Notes under the pieces: model-generated
Databases searched by the model: none
Told to the model about the DNA's origin: nothing
What the model saw: only the letters and a program-made list of their open reading frames with translations
Origin: Myxococcus xanthus
GTDB lineage: Bacteria > Myxococcota > Myxococcia > Myxococcales > Myxococcaceae
Assembly: GCF_006402735.1 (NCBI RefSeq)
Contig: NZ_CP017174.1
Location: forward strand, 5,149,001-5,213,000
Length of the DNA stretch: 64,000 bases
Reading direction: 5' to 3'
Shown here: one piece after another, positions 8,858 through 17,700 of the stretch
How positions within the stretch are numbered: position 1 is the first letter of the stretch
Layout: every line of letters begins with the position of its first letter
Translations under genes and position numbers: made by a program

Positions 8858-9920
8858 CGCGCTTCACCGTCTCCCGCAGACCCCGGAAGGGAAGCCGCTC
8901 CAGGGCCGTGGGCACGTCGACCCACTCGAAGGCGTCGTGCTCGGCGCCCAGGCGCACGTCCGCGTCCGGGGGCACGTGGACGGCGAAGCCGTTCTCCTCC
9001 ACGAGTTGCGGTGGCAGCGCCTCTCCCAAGGCGAAGGCGTGGCGGTAGTCCAGGTCCACCAGCGGCACGCGGAGCCCTGTCTCCTCCTCCAGCTCCCGCG
9101 CCGCGGCCTCCGCTGGCGACTCACCCGCTTCGAGCCTCCCGGTGAGGACCTGCCAGAAACCGCCCCGCTCCGGGCGACGGCGCACGAGCAGCACCCGCGC
9201 TTCGGGGCCCCGGCCCTTCACCACCGCGATGCTCACCGTCCGCATCGGCGGCGGCGCGTCCACGCGCTCGCTGTCGAACACGGTGCAGAAGCTGATGGCG
9301 ATGGCCTCTTCCACCTCCGCCATGGGGAGTGCGCGGCCCAACTCCCGCTGCATGGACGTGACGCCTGCTTCTCGGATGCCACACGGGACGATGAGCTGGA
9401 AGTGGTCCAGGTTCGTGTTCACGTTGAGCGCGAAGCCGTGCGTGGTGAGCCAACGCGACAGGTGCACGCCAATGGCGGCGATCTTCCGCGCGTCCGGAGC
9501 ACCTTCTGCGCCAATCCAGACGCCGGGCCACTTGGGGATGGGGCCCGCGGTGATGCCCCACTGGGCCAGCACCTGCATGACGGAGCGTTCCACGTCGCGC
9601 ACGTAACGGCGCACGTCGCGTCGGTCCTCCGGCAGCAGGAAGATGGGGTAGCCCACCAGCTGGCCGGGGCCGTGGTAGGTGACGTCGCCGCCACGGTTGG
9701 TCTCGAAGACCTCCGCGCCCTCCTTCGCCAGCTGCGCGTCGCTGGCGACGATGTTCTCGCGCTTCGCGGCACGGCCCAGGGTGAGGATGGGCGGGTGCTC
9801 CAAGAGGAGCAGCACATCGCCGGAGAGTCCCTGGCGGCGGGACTCGCTGAAGAGGTGCATCAGCGCGAGCCCGTCCTCGTACTCCACTCGGCCCAGGCGA
9901 TAGACGGTGATGGTGTTCAT
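8847..9920 (-). CDS. lipB: Octanoyltransferase LipB fused to a Nudix hydrolase domain
   Basis: 357 residues. Residues 1-~220 are LipB, which moves octanoyl from acyl-carrier protein to lipoyl domains: RGGDVTYHGPGQLVGYPI, the KIAAIGVHLSRW region with the catalytic lysine, THGFALNVNTNL, and an IVPCGI segment with the catalytic cysteine. Residues ~235-357 are a Nudix domain with an intact box, GRLEAGESPAEAAARELEEE, which normally cleaves nucleoside-diphosphate linkages. The ATG at 9920 overlaps the stop of the upstream ATPase gene in ATGA, so translation is probably coupled. Stand-alone LipB is ~210-250 residues; the fusion is unusual. lipA lies 3 kb upstream on the same strand. Confidence 0.92.
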   Translation of the reverse strand: MNTITVYRLGRVEYEDGLALMHLFSESRRQGLSGDVLLLLEHPPILTLGRAAKRENIVASDAQLAKEGAEVFETNRGGDVTYHGPGQLVGYPIFLLPEDRRDVRRYVRDVERSVMQVLAQWGITAGPIPKWPGVWIGAEGAPDARKIAAIGVHLSRWLTTHGFALNVNTNLDHFQLIVPCGIREAGVTSMQRELGRALPMAEVEEAIAISFCTVFDSERVDAPPPMRTVSIAVVKGRGPEARVLLVRRRPERGGFWQVLTGRLEAGESPAEAAARELEEETGLRVPLVDLDYRHAFALGEALPPQLVEENGFAVHVPPDADVRLGAEHDAFEWVDVPTALERLPFRGLRETVKRATA

Positions 9921-11707
9921 GACGTTCGCTTCTTTCGAGCCTTCCGCGGGGGCGAGGGCTTCACGGTGGGCGCCAGGCTCCACGTTCCCGTGGGCACCCG
10001 GTTGAGGAGGGCATGCAGCTCGTGGCCCGCGCGCGGCGAGCGGCTGGCCTCCTGGGCCAGCGCAATGAGCACGTCCTCGGAAGCGGAGACCGCGGGCTCG
10101 CGCGAGCCCAGGCGATGGCGGGCAATCTCCACGAATTCAGATTGTGTGGGCACCTGGAGCGGCAGGAGCACCTGCACTTGCTCCAGGATGTCCGTGGGCA
10201 CAGTTCCGCGCACGGACTGAGTCAGCGCGGCGGTGGTGGGCACTGGAACACTGTGTGAGTCCCCGCGGAGGCTCAGGCCCCGAACCTCCGTGCCTTCGCC
10301 CCTCGCGCTCAGCACGACGGCAGGTCGACTGTCTCGAGCCAGGAAGGCTCGCAGTGTCGCGTGTGATGACGCATCCAGGCGGTCCACGTCCTCCACCAGC
10401 AGCGTGCGAGAGGAAGTCGTCAGGTCCAGGTCCGCGACCGTTGTGATGACGCCCACGGCCTCTCGCTGGAGTTGCTGGAACCAGACGCTCTTGCCACTGC
10501 CTTCGGGCCCGACGAGCAACAGGGTCCGCGCGTGGGCCCCGAGCGACTGTGTCAGCAGCGCCTGCGTCGCGCCCTGCCCCACGAGCCCCAAGACAGGTGT
10601 CACGGGCCGTTCCAGTCGCGACACCGTGGGCAGAGGCACCGGGGTGACGTCTCCAAGCAGCGATTGCGACTCGGTCAGGCAGCTCTTGCAGATGAACGCG
10701 CCCGCGGGCCCTGCGACCAGGTCCCCCGTGTCCGTACGCGGACGGCAGCAGAAGGAGCACCATGCGTCGAGCGCCGCATCCGCACGCGTGGGGCCGCGCT
10801 CGATGAGCCGAGCCTCTCTGCGACGCCGAGGTCGCGCATCCGTGAGGATGTCCTCTCCGAAAGGTGCGTCCTCTGCCACGCCCACCATTCGTGATGAAGC
10901 AAGCCGCGTCGTGGACGCCTCGTCGCCCGGATGTTCCCGCTCGCTCATGCCATCCGGAGAACTGTCCGCTGAGGCGAGCTCTGGCGCGGGTATGGACGCG
11001 GAAGAAACGCGCCCTCCGGGCAACTCCGCTGATTCCCCCCCCGGCGGCGTGGATGTGGAAGGAACGTTCCGTCCAGACCTTTCCGCAGAAACGGCCGCTG
11101 GAGCGAGGGCGGACGTGGAAGGAACGTTCCGTCCAGGCGCCTCCCTGCCCCAGCTCAGCCTGGACGCAACACCGCCCCGAACGTCCACGGTCGCATCCAG
11201 CGGCGACGAGGAATCTTCTGCCCCTTCGACCGCGCCCGCGATGCGCGCAATCTGCACTTCGAGCCGCTGCAGATCTTCCGCGACCTCCGACTCGATGACC
11301 CAGGCCTGGGCGGCGTCGCGAGGCGCATCGTCACCGGCATGCAAGGCCGCCTCGCGCAACGCATCCTCGATGAGCCGCTGCCGGTGGACGACGTCCGGCA
11401 GCAACTCCGACTCCAGGGAACGCACCAACCCGGATGCAGGCAATGCCTCTTCGTCGTCGGCGTCCGACCCAGGCCAAGTGAGCACAGGCTCCGGCATCCA
11501 CTCCAGCCGGTTCACCGCATCCGCGATGTCCGCGCGGCTACCGTCCAGCCGCTGCGCATGGCGAAGCAGTTGCAACGCGCGGGACGGATTACCCGCCTGA
11601 CGATACAGCTCCGCCGCTTTCTGCAGGCACTCCACCGCACGGGCCACGTCCCCCTGTGTCTCGGCGGACTGCGCAGCGCGGATCAGCTCGCGAGGGTTCT
11701 CGGCCAT
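9917..11707 (-). CDS. TPR / ClpX-type zinc finger / P-loop ATPase protein
   Basis: 596 residues starting MAENPRELIRAAQSAE. Residues 1-~75 look like two or three TPR helices pairs (VARAVECLQKAAELYRQAGN). A long Ser/Pro/Glu-rich linker follows and carries a 20-residue tandem repeat (GRNVPSTS twice, encoded by a 22-bp repeat). At ~325-360 there is a four-cysteine zinc finger, CSFCCRPRTDTGDLVAGP then FICKSCLTE, closely matching the ClpX N-terminal substrate-binding zinc domain. Next comes an ATPase: Walker A GPEGSGKS and Walker B TLLVEDVDRLD. The end is basic (PPRKARKKRTS). It is not ClpX itself: the linker, order and AAA core differ. Coupled to lipB-Nudix by a 4-nt overlap. The role is unknown, possibly handling proteins or complexes. 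Confidence 0.7.
   Translation of the reverse strand: MAENPRELIRAAQSAETQGDVARAVECLQKAAELYRQAGNPSRALQLLRHAQRLDGSRADIADAVNRLEWMPEPVLTWPGSDADDEEALPASGLVRSLESELLPDVVHRQRLIEDALREAALHAGDDAPRDAAQAWVIESEVAEDLQRLEVQIARIAGAVEGAEDSSSPLDATVDVRGGVASRLSWGREAPGRNVPSTSALAPAAVSAERSGRNVPSTSTPPGGESAELPGGRVSSASIPAPELASADSSPDGMSEREHPGDEASTTRLASSRMVGVAEDAPFGEDILTDARPRRRREARLIERGPTRADAALDAWCSFCCRPRTDTGDLVAGPAGAFICKSCLTESQSLLGDVTPVPLPTVSRLERPVTPVLGLVGQGATQALLTQSLGAHARTLLLVGPEGSGKSVWFQQLQREAVGVITTVADLDLTTSSRTLLVEDVDRLDASSHATLRAFLARDSRPAVVLSARGEGTEVRGLSLRGDSHSVPVPTTAALTQSVRGTVPTDILEQVQVLLPLQVPTQSEFVEIARHRLGSREPAVSASEDVLIALAQEASRSPRAGHELHALLNRVPTGTWSLAPTVKPSPPRKARKKRTS
11055..11136. repeat. Direct repeat of 22 bp, 60-bp period, inside the ATPase gene
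   Basis: The same 22 bp occurs at 11055-11076 and 11115-11136. The 60-bp period is exactly 20 codons, so the copy adds a 20-residue unit to the disordered linker without changing frame. It contains the palindrome GGAACGTTCC. Confidence 0.8.
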
Positions 11708-11844
11708 ACGGGGAGAGCCTAACCGGCTCGGGGCACCCGCGCGCGGCCCTCGAACGCGGGCCCCACCTCCAGGCGCTTCCCGGCCCGGCTCCAGGGCCAC
11801 CACGCCCCTCATGTCAGGGGCGTGGACCTGCCACGGCGCTCACC

Positions 11845-13101
11845 TCACGCCATGGCCAGGAACAGCAGGTCCGGCTTCTCCAGGTACTTGATGATCTCGT
11901 ACGTGAAGTCCGCCGCCACCGAGCCGTCGATGACGCGGTGGTCGCACGACAGCGACAGGTTCATCATGTCGCGCACGACGACCTGGTCCCCCACCACCGC
12001 CGGGCGCTTCTTCAGGCGGTGCACGCCCAGGATGCCCACTTCAGGGTGGTTGATGATGGGCGTGGCGAACAGGCCACCGCTCTGCCCCAGCGAGCTGATG
12101 GTGAAGGTGCCACCCGTCAGCTCCTCCATCTTCAGCTTGCGGTCGCGCGCGGCGGCGCCCAGGCGGGCCGTCTCACGCGCCAGCTCGGCCAGCGTCAGCC
12201 GGTCCGCGTTCTTCACCACCGCAACGGTGAGACCGTCCGGCGTCGCCGCCGCCATGCCGATGTTGTACTCGCCGCGGACCACCAGCTCCTGCGACGCCTC
12301 ATCGAAGTTCGCATTCAGGTGCGGGAACTTCTTCAGCGCCGCCACCGTCGCCTTGATGATGAACGGCAGGTAGTTGAGCTTGGTGTTCTCACCGGCCGCC
12401 GCCAGCTGCGCGTTCAGCCGCGCGCGCAGGGCCACCAGCTCCGTGGCGTCCACTTCCTCGACGAACGCGAAGTGCGGCGCCGTGAACTTCGACCGCACCA
12501 TCTTCTCCGCGATCTTCTTGCGCAGGCCCCGAAGCGGAACGCGCTCGTCCGCCGCGCCCGAGCTGACGGCAGGAGCCGCGGGACGCGCCTTCTGCTCGGC
12601 CGGAGCCGCGACGACGTTCTTCTCGCCACCCTCCAGCGCCGCCACCACGTCCGCCTTCGTCACGCGGCCCTGCGGCCCCGTGCCGGCAATCGCCGCCAGG
12701 TCCAGCCCGTGCTCGCGCGCCATCCGCCGCGTCACCGGCGTGGCCAGCACCTTGGACGCCGAGGCAGGCGCCCCACCGCCATGGCCACCCGCCGCGGCCA
12801 CGGGAGCCGCCGCCGGCGCGCTGGCCTCGCCATGACCACCGGCCTGCGCCGGCGCATCGCCCTCCACCTCCAGGGTGACGAGGAGCTGGTGCACCTTCGC
12901 CATGTCGCCTTCATTGCCGTGCGTCTTCACGACACGGCCCGCCTTGGGAGCGGGCACGGTGACGGTGGCCTTGTCCGTCATCACCTCGGCGAGCACCTGG
13001 TCTTCCTTGACGGAATCCCCCGCCTTCACGTGCCACTTCACCAGCTCGCCTTCCATCACGCCTTCACCAAGGTCGGGGAGCTTGAATTCGAAGATCGCCA
13101 T
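11845..13101 (-). CDS. 2-oxoacid dehydrogenase E2 (dihydrolipoyl acyltransferase)
   Basis: 418 residues. One N-terminal lipoyl domain (1-80) with the lipoylated lysine in VMTDKATVTVPAP (Lys44), an Ala/Pro/Gly/His linker, a peripheral-subunit-binding domain (ATPVTRRMAREHGLDL ... GRVTKADV, about 118-155), then the catalytic acyltransferase core with the active-site CDHRVIDG near the C-terminus. It transfers acyl groups to CoA in a mitochondrial-type dehydrogenase complex. A single lipoyl domain fits a pyruvate, branched-chain or 2-oxoglutarate E2, and the sequence alone does not decide. lipA, which makes its cofactor, is 60 nt upstream on the same strand, suggesting co-transcription. The E1 genes are not in the window; lpdA (E3) lies just beyond lipA. 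Confidence 0.92.
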   Translation of the reverse strand: MAIFEFKLPDLGEGVMEGELVKWHVKAGDSVKEDQVLAEVMTDKATVTVPAPKAGRVVKTHGNEGDMAKVHQLLVTLEVEGDAPAQAGGHGEASAPAAAPVAAAGGHGGGAPASASKVLATPVTRRMAREHGLDLAAIAGTGPQGRVTKADVVAALEGGEKNVVAAPAEQKARPAAPAVSSGAADERVPLRGLRKKIAEKMVRSKFTAPHFAFVEEVDATELVALRARLNAQLAAAGENTKLNYLPFIIKATVAALKKFPHLNANFDEASQELVVRGEYNIGMAAATPDGLTVAVVKNADRLTLAELARETARLGAAARDRKLKMEELTGGTFTISSLGQSGGLFATPIINHPEVGILGVHRLKKRPAVVGDQVVVRDMMNLSLSCDHRVIDGSVAADFTYEIIKYLEKPDLLFLAMA

Positions 13102-13161
13102 GGAGTCGTCTTTCCGGGAAGCAGGGGTGTTGGGTCAAGCCATGAATCGGAGCGTCACAGG

Positions 13162-14091
13162 TCAGCCGAGCCGCTCGAGCCGCTCGCGCTCCATCAGGCC
13201 CTTCATGAAGAACTCAGCGGCCCGGTAGCTGGACCGCACCAGCGGACCGGAGGCCACGTAGAGGAAGCCGTAGGACTCGGCCAGCGTCTTGTACGCCTCG
13301 AACTGCGCGGGCGACACGAAGCGCTCCACACGCAGGTGGTACTGAGACGGCTGCAGGTACTGGCCCAGCGTCAGCACGTCCACGCCCACGTCGCGCAGGT
13401 CCTTGAACGTCTGCTCCAGCTCCGCGTCCGTCTCCCCCAGGCCCACCATGACGGACGTCTTGGTGTACAGGCCCTCGGGGCGGTTCTTGAGGTACTCCAG
13501 CACGCGCAGGGACTGGTGGTACTTCGCGCGCCGGTCACGCACCGTCGGCGTGAGGCGCTCCACTGTCTCCACGTTGTGCGCCACCACGTGGGGCTTGGCC
13601 TCGGCCACGGTGGTCAGGTCCTTCTCCACGCCCTTGAAGTCCGGGATGAGCACTTCGACGATGGTGCGCGGGCTCTCCCGACGCAGTTCGCGGATGGCGG
13701 AGGCGAAGTGGCTGGCGCCGCCATCCGGCCGGTCATCCCGGTTCACGGACGTGACGACGATGTACTCCAGGTCCATCTCCTTCACCGCCTGGGCCAGATG
13801 GATGGGCTCCATCGGATCCAACGGCGGCGGCGCGCCGACCTTCACGTGGCAGAAGCGGCACGCGCGCGTGCACACCTCGCCCATCAGCATCACCGTGGCG
13901 GTGCCACCGCCCCAGCACTCGGCGATGTTCGGGCAGCGGGCCTCTTCGCACACCGTGGCCAGCTTGGTGCGCTTCACGATGGCTTTGACCCGCTCGTAGC
14001 CTTCTCCGTGCGGGAGCCGCACCTTCAGCCACTCCGGCTTGCGGGTGGTCTCAGTCACCTGGGGGAGAGGGAACCGGTCGGGAGTCGCCAT
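13162..14091 (-). CDS. lipA: Lipoyl synthase LipA
   Basis: 309 residues, typical length. Radical-SAM enzyme that inserts two sulfurs into protein-bound octanoyl chains. The auxiliary cluster motif is CEEARCPNIAEC (CX4CX5C), the SAM cluster motif is CTRACRFC (CX3CX2C), and the conserved C-terminal RSSY motif is present (GPLVRSSYRAAEFF). ATG at 14091 follows GGCCCGCGATCC, a weak ribosome site. It sits between lpdA and the E2 gene on the same strand. With the lipB-Nudix gene 3 kb downstream, the locus carries both steps of de novo lipoylation. Confidence 0.96.
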   Translation of the reverse strand: MATPDRFPLPQVTETTRKPEWLKVRLPHGEGYERVKAIVKRTKLATVCEEARCPNIAECWGGGTATVMLMGEVCTRACRFCHVKVGAPPPLDPMEPIHLAQAVKEMDLEYIVVTSVNRDDRPDGGASHFASAIRELRRESPRTIVEVLIPDFKGVEKDLTTVAEAKPHVVAHNVETVERLTPTVRDRRAKYHQSLRVLEYLKNRPEGLYTKTSVMVGLGETDAELEQTFKDLRDVGVDVLTLGQYLQPSQYHLRVERFVSPAQFEAYKTLAESYGFLYVASGPLVRSSYRAAEFFMKGLMERERLERLG

Positions 14092-14293
14092 GGATCGCGG
14101 GCCTTCTATGGGTTGGACGGAGGACGTTCAAGCGGAAGCCACTGACGCGAGGCGTCAGCATCCACCAGTCGTCCGCCAGTTGTCGCCTCTCTACTAATGC
14201 CCCCGTCGCCTGGGGACAGGCCACAGGAGCACCCGTGAGGGCGGCCAGGCAGGGGACCGTCACCTCGCGCGGCCGCGGGGGCCGGAAATACGA

Positions 14294-14324
14294 GGGGCCG
14301 TCCGCGGCACACCGGGACGGCCCC
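14294..14324 (-). terminator. Terminator hairpin after lpdA
   Basis: Perfect 10-bp inverted repeat GGGGCCGTCC (14294-14303) and GGACGGCCCC (14315-14324) with an 11-nt loop, placed 27-57 nt after the lpdA stop. It separates lpdA from the lipA-E2 unit. Confidence 0.6.
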
Positions 14325-14350
14325 TGGGACTTCAAGCGAGGCGCCGCCGC

Positions 14351-15748
14351 CTAGAAGTGGCGCGGGTGGCCCAGCGTGGCCTCGGCACCCTCGTGCACGA
14401 TTTCCGAGAGCGTCGGGTGCGCGTGGATGGTGTTGGCCAGCTCCTCGGTGGTGATCTCCAGCTTCAGCGCGACACACGCCTCGGCCAGCAGCTCCGTCGC
14501 GTGCGGCCCGATGAGGTGCACGCCGAGGACCTCGTCGTACTTCCGGTCCGACACGATCTTGATCATGCCGGTGGCCTCGTTGGAGATGGCGGCCTTGGTC
14601 ACGGCGCCCATCGGAGCGATGCCCACCTTCACGTCGTAGCCGCGCTCCTTGGCCTTCTTCTCCGTCAGGCCCACCGAGGCGACCTCGGGGTAGCAGTAGG
14701 TGGCCGACGGCGTCAGGTCGTAGTTGATGGGCTGCGGGTTCTTCCCGGCAATGTGCTCCACCGCCACCACGCACTCCGCGCTGGCCATGTGCGCCAGCAT
14801 CGGCGTGGGGATGATGTCGCCCACGGCGTAGACGTTCGGCTCGGAGGTGCGCAGCATCGAGTCGACCTTGATGTAGCCGCGCTCGGCCTGGATGTTCGTC
14901 TTGTCCAGACCCACGTCCTCGGTGACCGGCGAGCGGCCCACCGCCGACAGGAGGATTTCCGCCTCCAGCGTCTTGGTCTCGTTGCCCACCTTCATGGTGA
15001 CGCGCACGCCGTCCGCCGTGTGCTCCACCTTCTCCACCGCGGAGCCGGTGTGCACGTCGATGCCGCGGCGCTTGAAGATCTTCTCCAGCTCCTTGGAGAT
15101 GTCCGCGTCCTCGATGGGGAGCAGCGCGGGCAGGTACTCCACGATGGAGGTCTTGCTGCCCACGTGGTTGAACACGGAGGCGAACTCACAGCCCACCGCG
15201 CCAGCGCCCAGGACGATGATGCTCTTGGGGACGCGGTCGATCTGCAGGATGGAGTCGCTGTTCAGCACCCGCTTGTGGTCCACGGGGACGTTGGGCAGGG
15301 ACTTGGGCACCGAGCCCGTGGCGATGATGATGTTCTTCGCCTCCAGGACCTGCTTGGAGCCGTCCGCGGCGGTGACCTCCACCTTGCCCTTGCCGGCGAT
15401 GCGGCCGTGGCCCTTCACCACCGTCACCTTGTTCTTCTTCATCAAGAAGTCGATGCCGTTGGCACCCTTGGTGACAATCTTGTCCTTGTGCTTCATCGCG
15501 TTGGGCCAGTTGATGGCCGGGCTGCTCACATCAACGCCGAAGTCAGCCGCTTCGCGGACGTGGTGGAACAGCTCCGCGGTCCACAGCAGGGACTTGGTCG
15601 GGATGCAGCCGCGGTGGAGGCAGGTGCCGCCCAACCGCTTGTCCTTCTCGATGATGGCCGTCTTCAGGCCCAGCTGACCCGCGCGAATGGCGCCCACGTA
15701 GCCGCCGGGGCCCGAACCGATGATCACCACGTCGAACGTCTCAGCCAC
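14351..15748 (-). CDS. lpdA: Dihydrolipoamide dehydrogenase (E3)
   Basis: 465 residues. FAD/NAD flavoprotein that reoxidises the dihydrolipoyl groups of 2-oxoacid dehydrogenase complexes. FAD-binding VIIGSGPGGYVGAIRAGQLG at the N-terminus, redox disulfide GGTCLHRGCIPTK, NAD-binding IIVLGAGAVGCEFA, FAD-binding YAVGDI, and the C-terminal HAHPTLSE motif with the catalytic histidine. The GTG at 15748 is chosen because CGGAGG lies 6-8 nt upstream and the next residues are the family's usual N-terminus. An open extension to 15874 would overlap the divergent gene and adds unrelated sequence. It is followed by a hairpin terminator. Confidence 0.95.
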   Translation of the reverse strand: MAETFDVVIIGSGPGGYVGAIRAGQLGLKTAIIEKDKRLGGTCLHRGCIPTKSLLWTAELFHHVREAADFGVDVSSPAINWPNAMKHKDKIVTKGANGIDFLMKKNKVTVVKGHGRIAGKGKVEVTAADGSKQVLEAKNIIIATGSVPKSLPNVPVDHKRVLNSDSILQIDRVPKSIIVLGAGAVGCEFASVFNHVGSKTSIVEYLPALLPIEDADISKELEKIFKRRGIDVHTGSAVEKVEHTADGVRVTMKVGNETKTLEAEILLSAVGRSPVTEDVGLDKTNIQAERGYIKVDSMLRTSEPNVYAVGDIIPTPMLAHMASAECVVAVEHIAGKNPQPINYDLTPSATYCYPEVASVGLTEKKAKERGYDVKVGIAPMGAVTKAAISNEATGMIKIVSDRKYDEVLGVHLIGPHATELLAEACVALKLEITTEELANTIHAHPTLSEIVHEGAEATLGHPRHF

Positions 15749-15828
15749 GCACGCCTCCGTAATTATTGCGGATGGAACCCGGTGGGGCTGATAACCCCCG
15801 GTCCCGGTTGGAATCAAGGAGTTTGCTC

Positions 15829-16965
15829 GTGCGCCGTTTCCCGCTCCGAACCCTCCTCTTGATGTTGGCAGCACTCATCGCCTTCGGGCGCCTGTGGTGT
15901 GTGACGCACCAGGAGGAAGCGCCCGGTGCCCGGCCCGAGCGCATGGCCCAGGCGGGTGACGCCCCGGCCGGCGCCCCCGTCCCCTCCTCCGCCCCCGAGT
16001 GCCTCACGCTGGAACGGGCCCTCGAAAGCGCCCTCCGCACGCCCCAGGACACCCGGGTCCTGGACGAAGCGCGCCAGCAGCTCGACGCATGCCGTCAGCC
16101 GCCCGTCCGCGCCTGCGCGCTGGGCGTGGCCCTGGACGCCCGCTCGCCCTTATCCGAGGGAGAAGCCACACCGCTGCGTGGCCTGCTGACCAGCCTGTGT
16201 GAACGCTGCCCGCCCGCCGCCAATTCGTGCGCCCGGGCCGTGGGGCAGGCCCTGCTGAGTGCCGCGGTGGGGTCGAATGCCGACATCGCGAGCGCGAAAT
16301 GGAACCTGGAGCATGCGGGGCCGGGCCTGGGAGGGGCATGTGCCTCGCTCGTCCAGTTGGGGCTCGCACCCGCGGCCCAGTCAGACCTCACCGTGCGGCC
16401 CCCGGTGCTCGCGCTCACCGGGGAGCTGGCGCCCCGCTGCTCGCAGGCAGGCTTCCTGGATGACGCGCTGCTGCGCGCCGCCGCTGTGAACCTCGTGGCG
16501 CCCACGCCCGCGCTGGTCGCCCTGGCCGCGGTGCCCATTCCTCCCGAGACGAGCGCCATGAAGCCGGACCGGATTGAAGGCACCGAGCCCGGCTTCCAGG
16601 CGTTCGACCGGGACGAGAACACCGGGGTTCCGGTCGGCAAGGCGCTCAAGAGTGAGCGCTGGGCGGCGGACGGAGCGCTGCGCGCCAGCTACGCACCCAC
16701 GCTGAAGCAGCTCGTATCGATGAGGATCCGCGCCACGGGCCCGGGAACGGTGCGGGCCATCGTCCGGACACCGGAAGGCGTGGGACTGAAGGACCCGGAG
16801 AAGGACTTCGCCTTCGTCAACCCCACCGTGTGCCGCTTCACCGGCACGGGTCAGTGGGAGCAGTGCCCGCTCCAGGTGCCGCTGCGCGACGTGGACGCCG
16901 TGAGCGTCTTCCCCGAGCGCGCGGACACCGAGCTGAAGGAGCTGGAGGTCCGCGGCGCCCGCTGA
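15829..16965 (+). CDS. Membrane-anchored or exported cysteine-rich protein of unknown function
   Basis: 378 residues from GTG at 15829, preceded by AAGGAG at a good distance. Residues 4-20 (RFPLRTLLLMLAALIAF) form one hydrophobic segment, so the rest is probably periplasmic, either anchored or after cleavage. The body is rich in paired cysteines (ERCPPAANSCARAVG, CASLVQLG, CSQAGF) and helices, with a distinct C-terminal beta-rich domain (about 255-378) starting after a PPETSAMKPDRIEGTEPG segment. I do not recognise a family. It is divergent from lpdA with 80 nt between starts and converges with the next gene. Confidence 0.65.
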   Translation: MRRFPLRTLLLMLAALIAFGRLWCVTHQEEAPGARPERMAQAGDAPAGAPVPSSAPECLTLERALESALRTPQDTRVLDEARQQLDACRQPPVRACALGVALDARSPLSEGEATPLRGLLTSLCERCPPAANSCARAVGQALLSAAVGSNADIASAKWNLEHAGPGLGGACASLVQLGLAPAAQSDLTVRPPVLALTGELAPRCSQAGFLDDALLRAAAVNLVAPTPALVALAAVPIPPETSAMKPDRIEGTEPGFQAFDRDENTGVPVGKALKSERWAADGALRASYAPTLKQLVSMRIRATGPGTVRAIVRTPEGVGLKDPEKDFAFVNPTVCRFTGTGQWEQCPLQVPLRDVDAVSVFPERADTELKELEVRGAR

Positions 16966-16983
16966 AGGCGCCGCCGACCGACG

Positions 16984-17433
16984 TCAGGCGACGAGGCCGC
17001 GCTCCTTGGCCATCGTGAAGAGTGGCGCGGCGTCCTTCTTCAGCACCGCGCTCACGTCCTTGACGATGGAGTCACCCGACTTCGCGACCGACAGGAAGTT
17101 GTCGAAGGTGCGCGTGAGGATGAGCACGCCGGAGATGATGACGCGCTGAAGGTTGTGCTGCAGGTCCGTGCCTTCATAGATGAGCCACGCCTGCTCCACG
17201 CAGGTGCGGCGGGCATCCATGAGGAACTGGTTGAGTACGGTGCGCTCGTTCGCGTCGGGCACCTTCGACTTCGAGCTCACCGACCCCACGTAGATGAGGT
17301 TCGTGTTGAGCCGCGTCGCCGCTTCCTGCATCTGCGCCAGCACCAGCGTCACGTCCTCCTTGGTCGGAGGATTCTCCCAGCGGGAGAAGATGACTCGGTC
17401 GATGATCTCCGCTTTGTAGGTAGGGCCGTTCAC
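16984..17433 (-). CDS. Cytosolic protein of unknown function (149 residues)
   Basis: GTG at 17433 is chosen because GGAGG lies 6 nt upstream; the longer frame to 17568 is unlikely. The protein is an alpha/beta mix: IIDRVIFSRWENPPTKEDV, a LIYVGSVSS strand, then VEQAWLIYEGTDLQHNLQRV and a helical end. The pattern of a strand after 'VIFSRW', a helix and a 'LIYVG' strand recalls small STAS/SpoIIAA-like or roadblock-like folds found in several copies in myxobacteria, but no diagnostic motif was seen. It lies 267 nt downstream of the his operon on the same strand and appears to have its own upstream region. Confidence 0.6.
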   Translation of the reverse strand: MNGPTYKAEIIDRVIFSRWENPPTKEDVTLVLAQMQEAATRLNTNLIYVGSVSSKSKVPDANERTVLNQFLMDARRTCVEQAWLIYEGTDLQHNLQRVIISGVLILTRTFDNFLSVAKSGDSIVKDVSAVLKKDAAPLFTMAKERGLVA

Positions 17434-17700
17434 GATGCCTCCGGTGAGGCGAGCGCCTGACCGGCACCCGCCCGGCTTGCCACGCTGCCGTGCGGTCGGA
17501 TCTGTAGCAGGAACACTCCATTCGTTGAAGTGCACGACACCTGAACCTGCATTCATTTCGCCCGGCACCGCGCTCCTGTCCTGCAGCGGAAACGGACAAA
17601 TCCAATTGGACCGACACGGACACTCAGGGAAAACACGTATACGCCCGCGTCATCTCCAGGATTCACCGGATACTGTCGTACAGCGGACGTGCGCGGCGGC

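Noticed and set aside
11041-11140. Possible CRISPR-like or mobile repeat
   Set aside because: Only two copies, in frame within a coding linker, with a 20-codon period. No array or insertion sequence is involved.
14357-15862. A 501-codon plus-strand frame opposite lpdA
   Set aside because: lpdA on the minus strand has intact FAD, NAD and disulfide motifs; the plus frame is its shadow.
15749-15874. N-terminal extension of lpdA to 15874
   Set aside because: It would overlap the divergent gene and lacks a ribosome site, while GTG 15748 has CGGAGG at the right distance.
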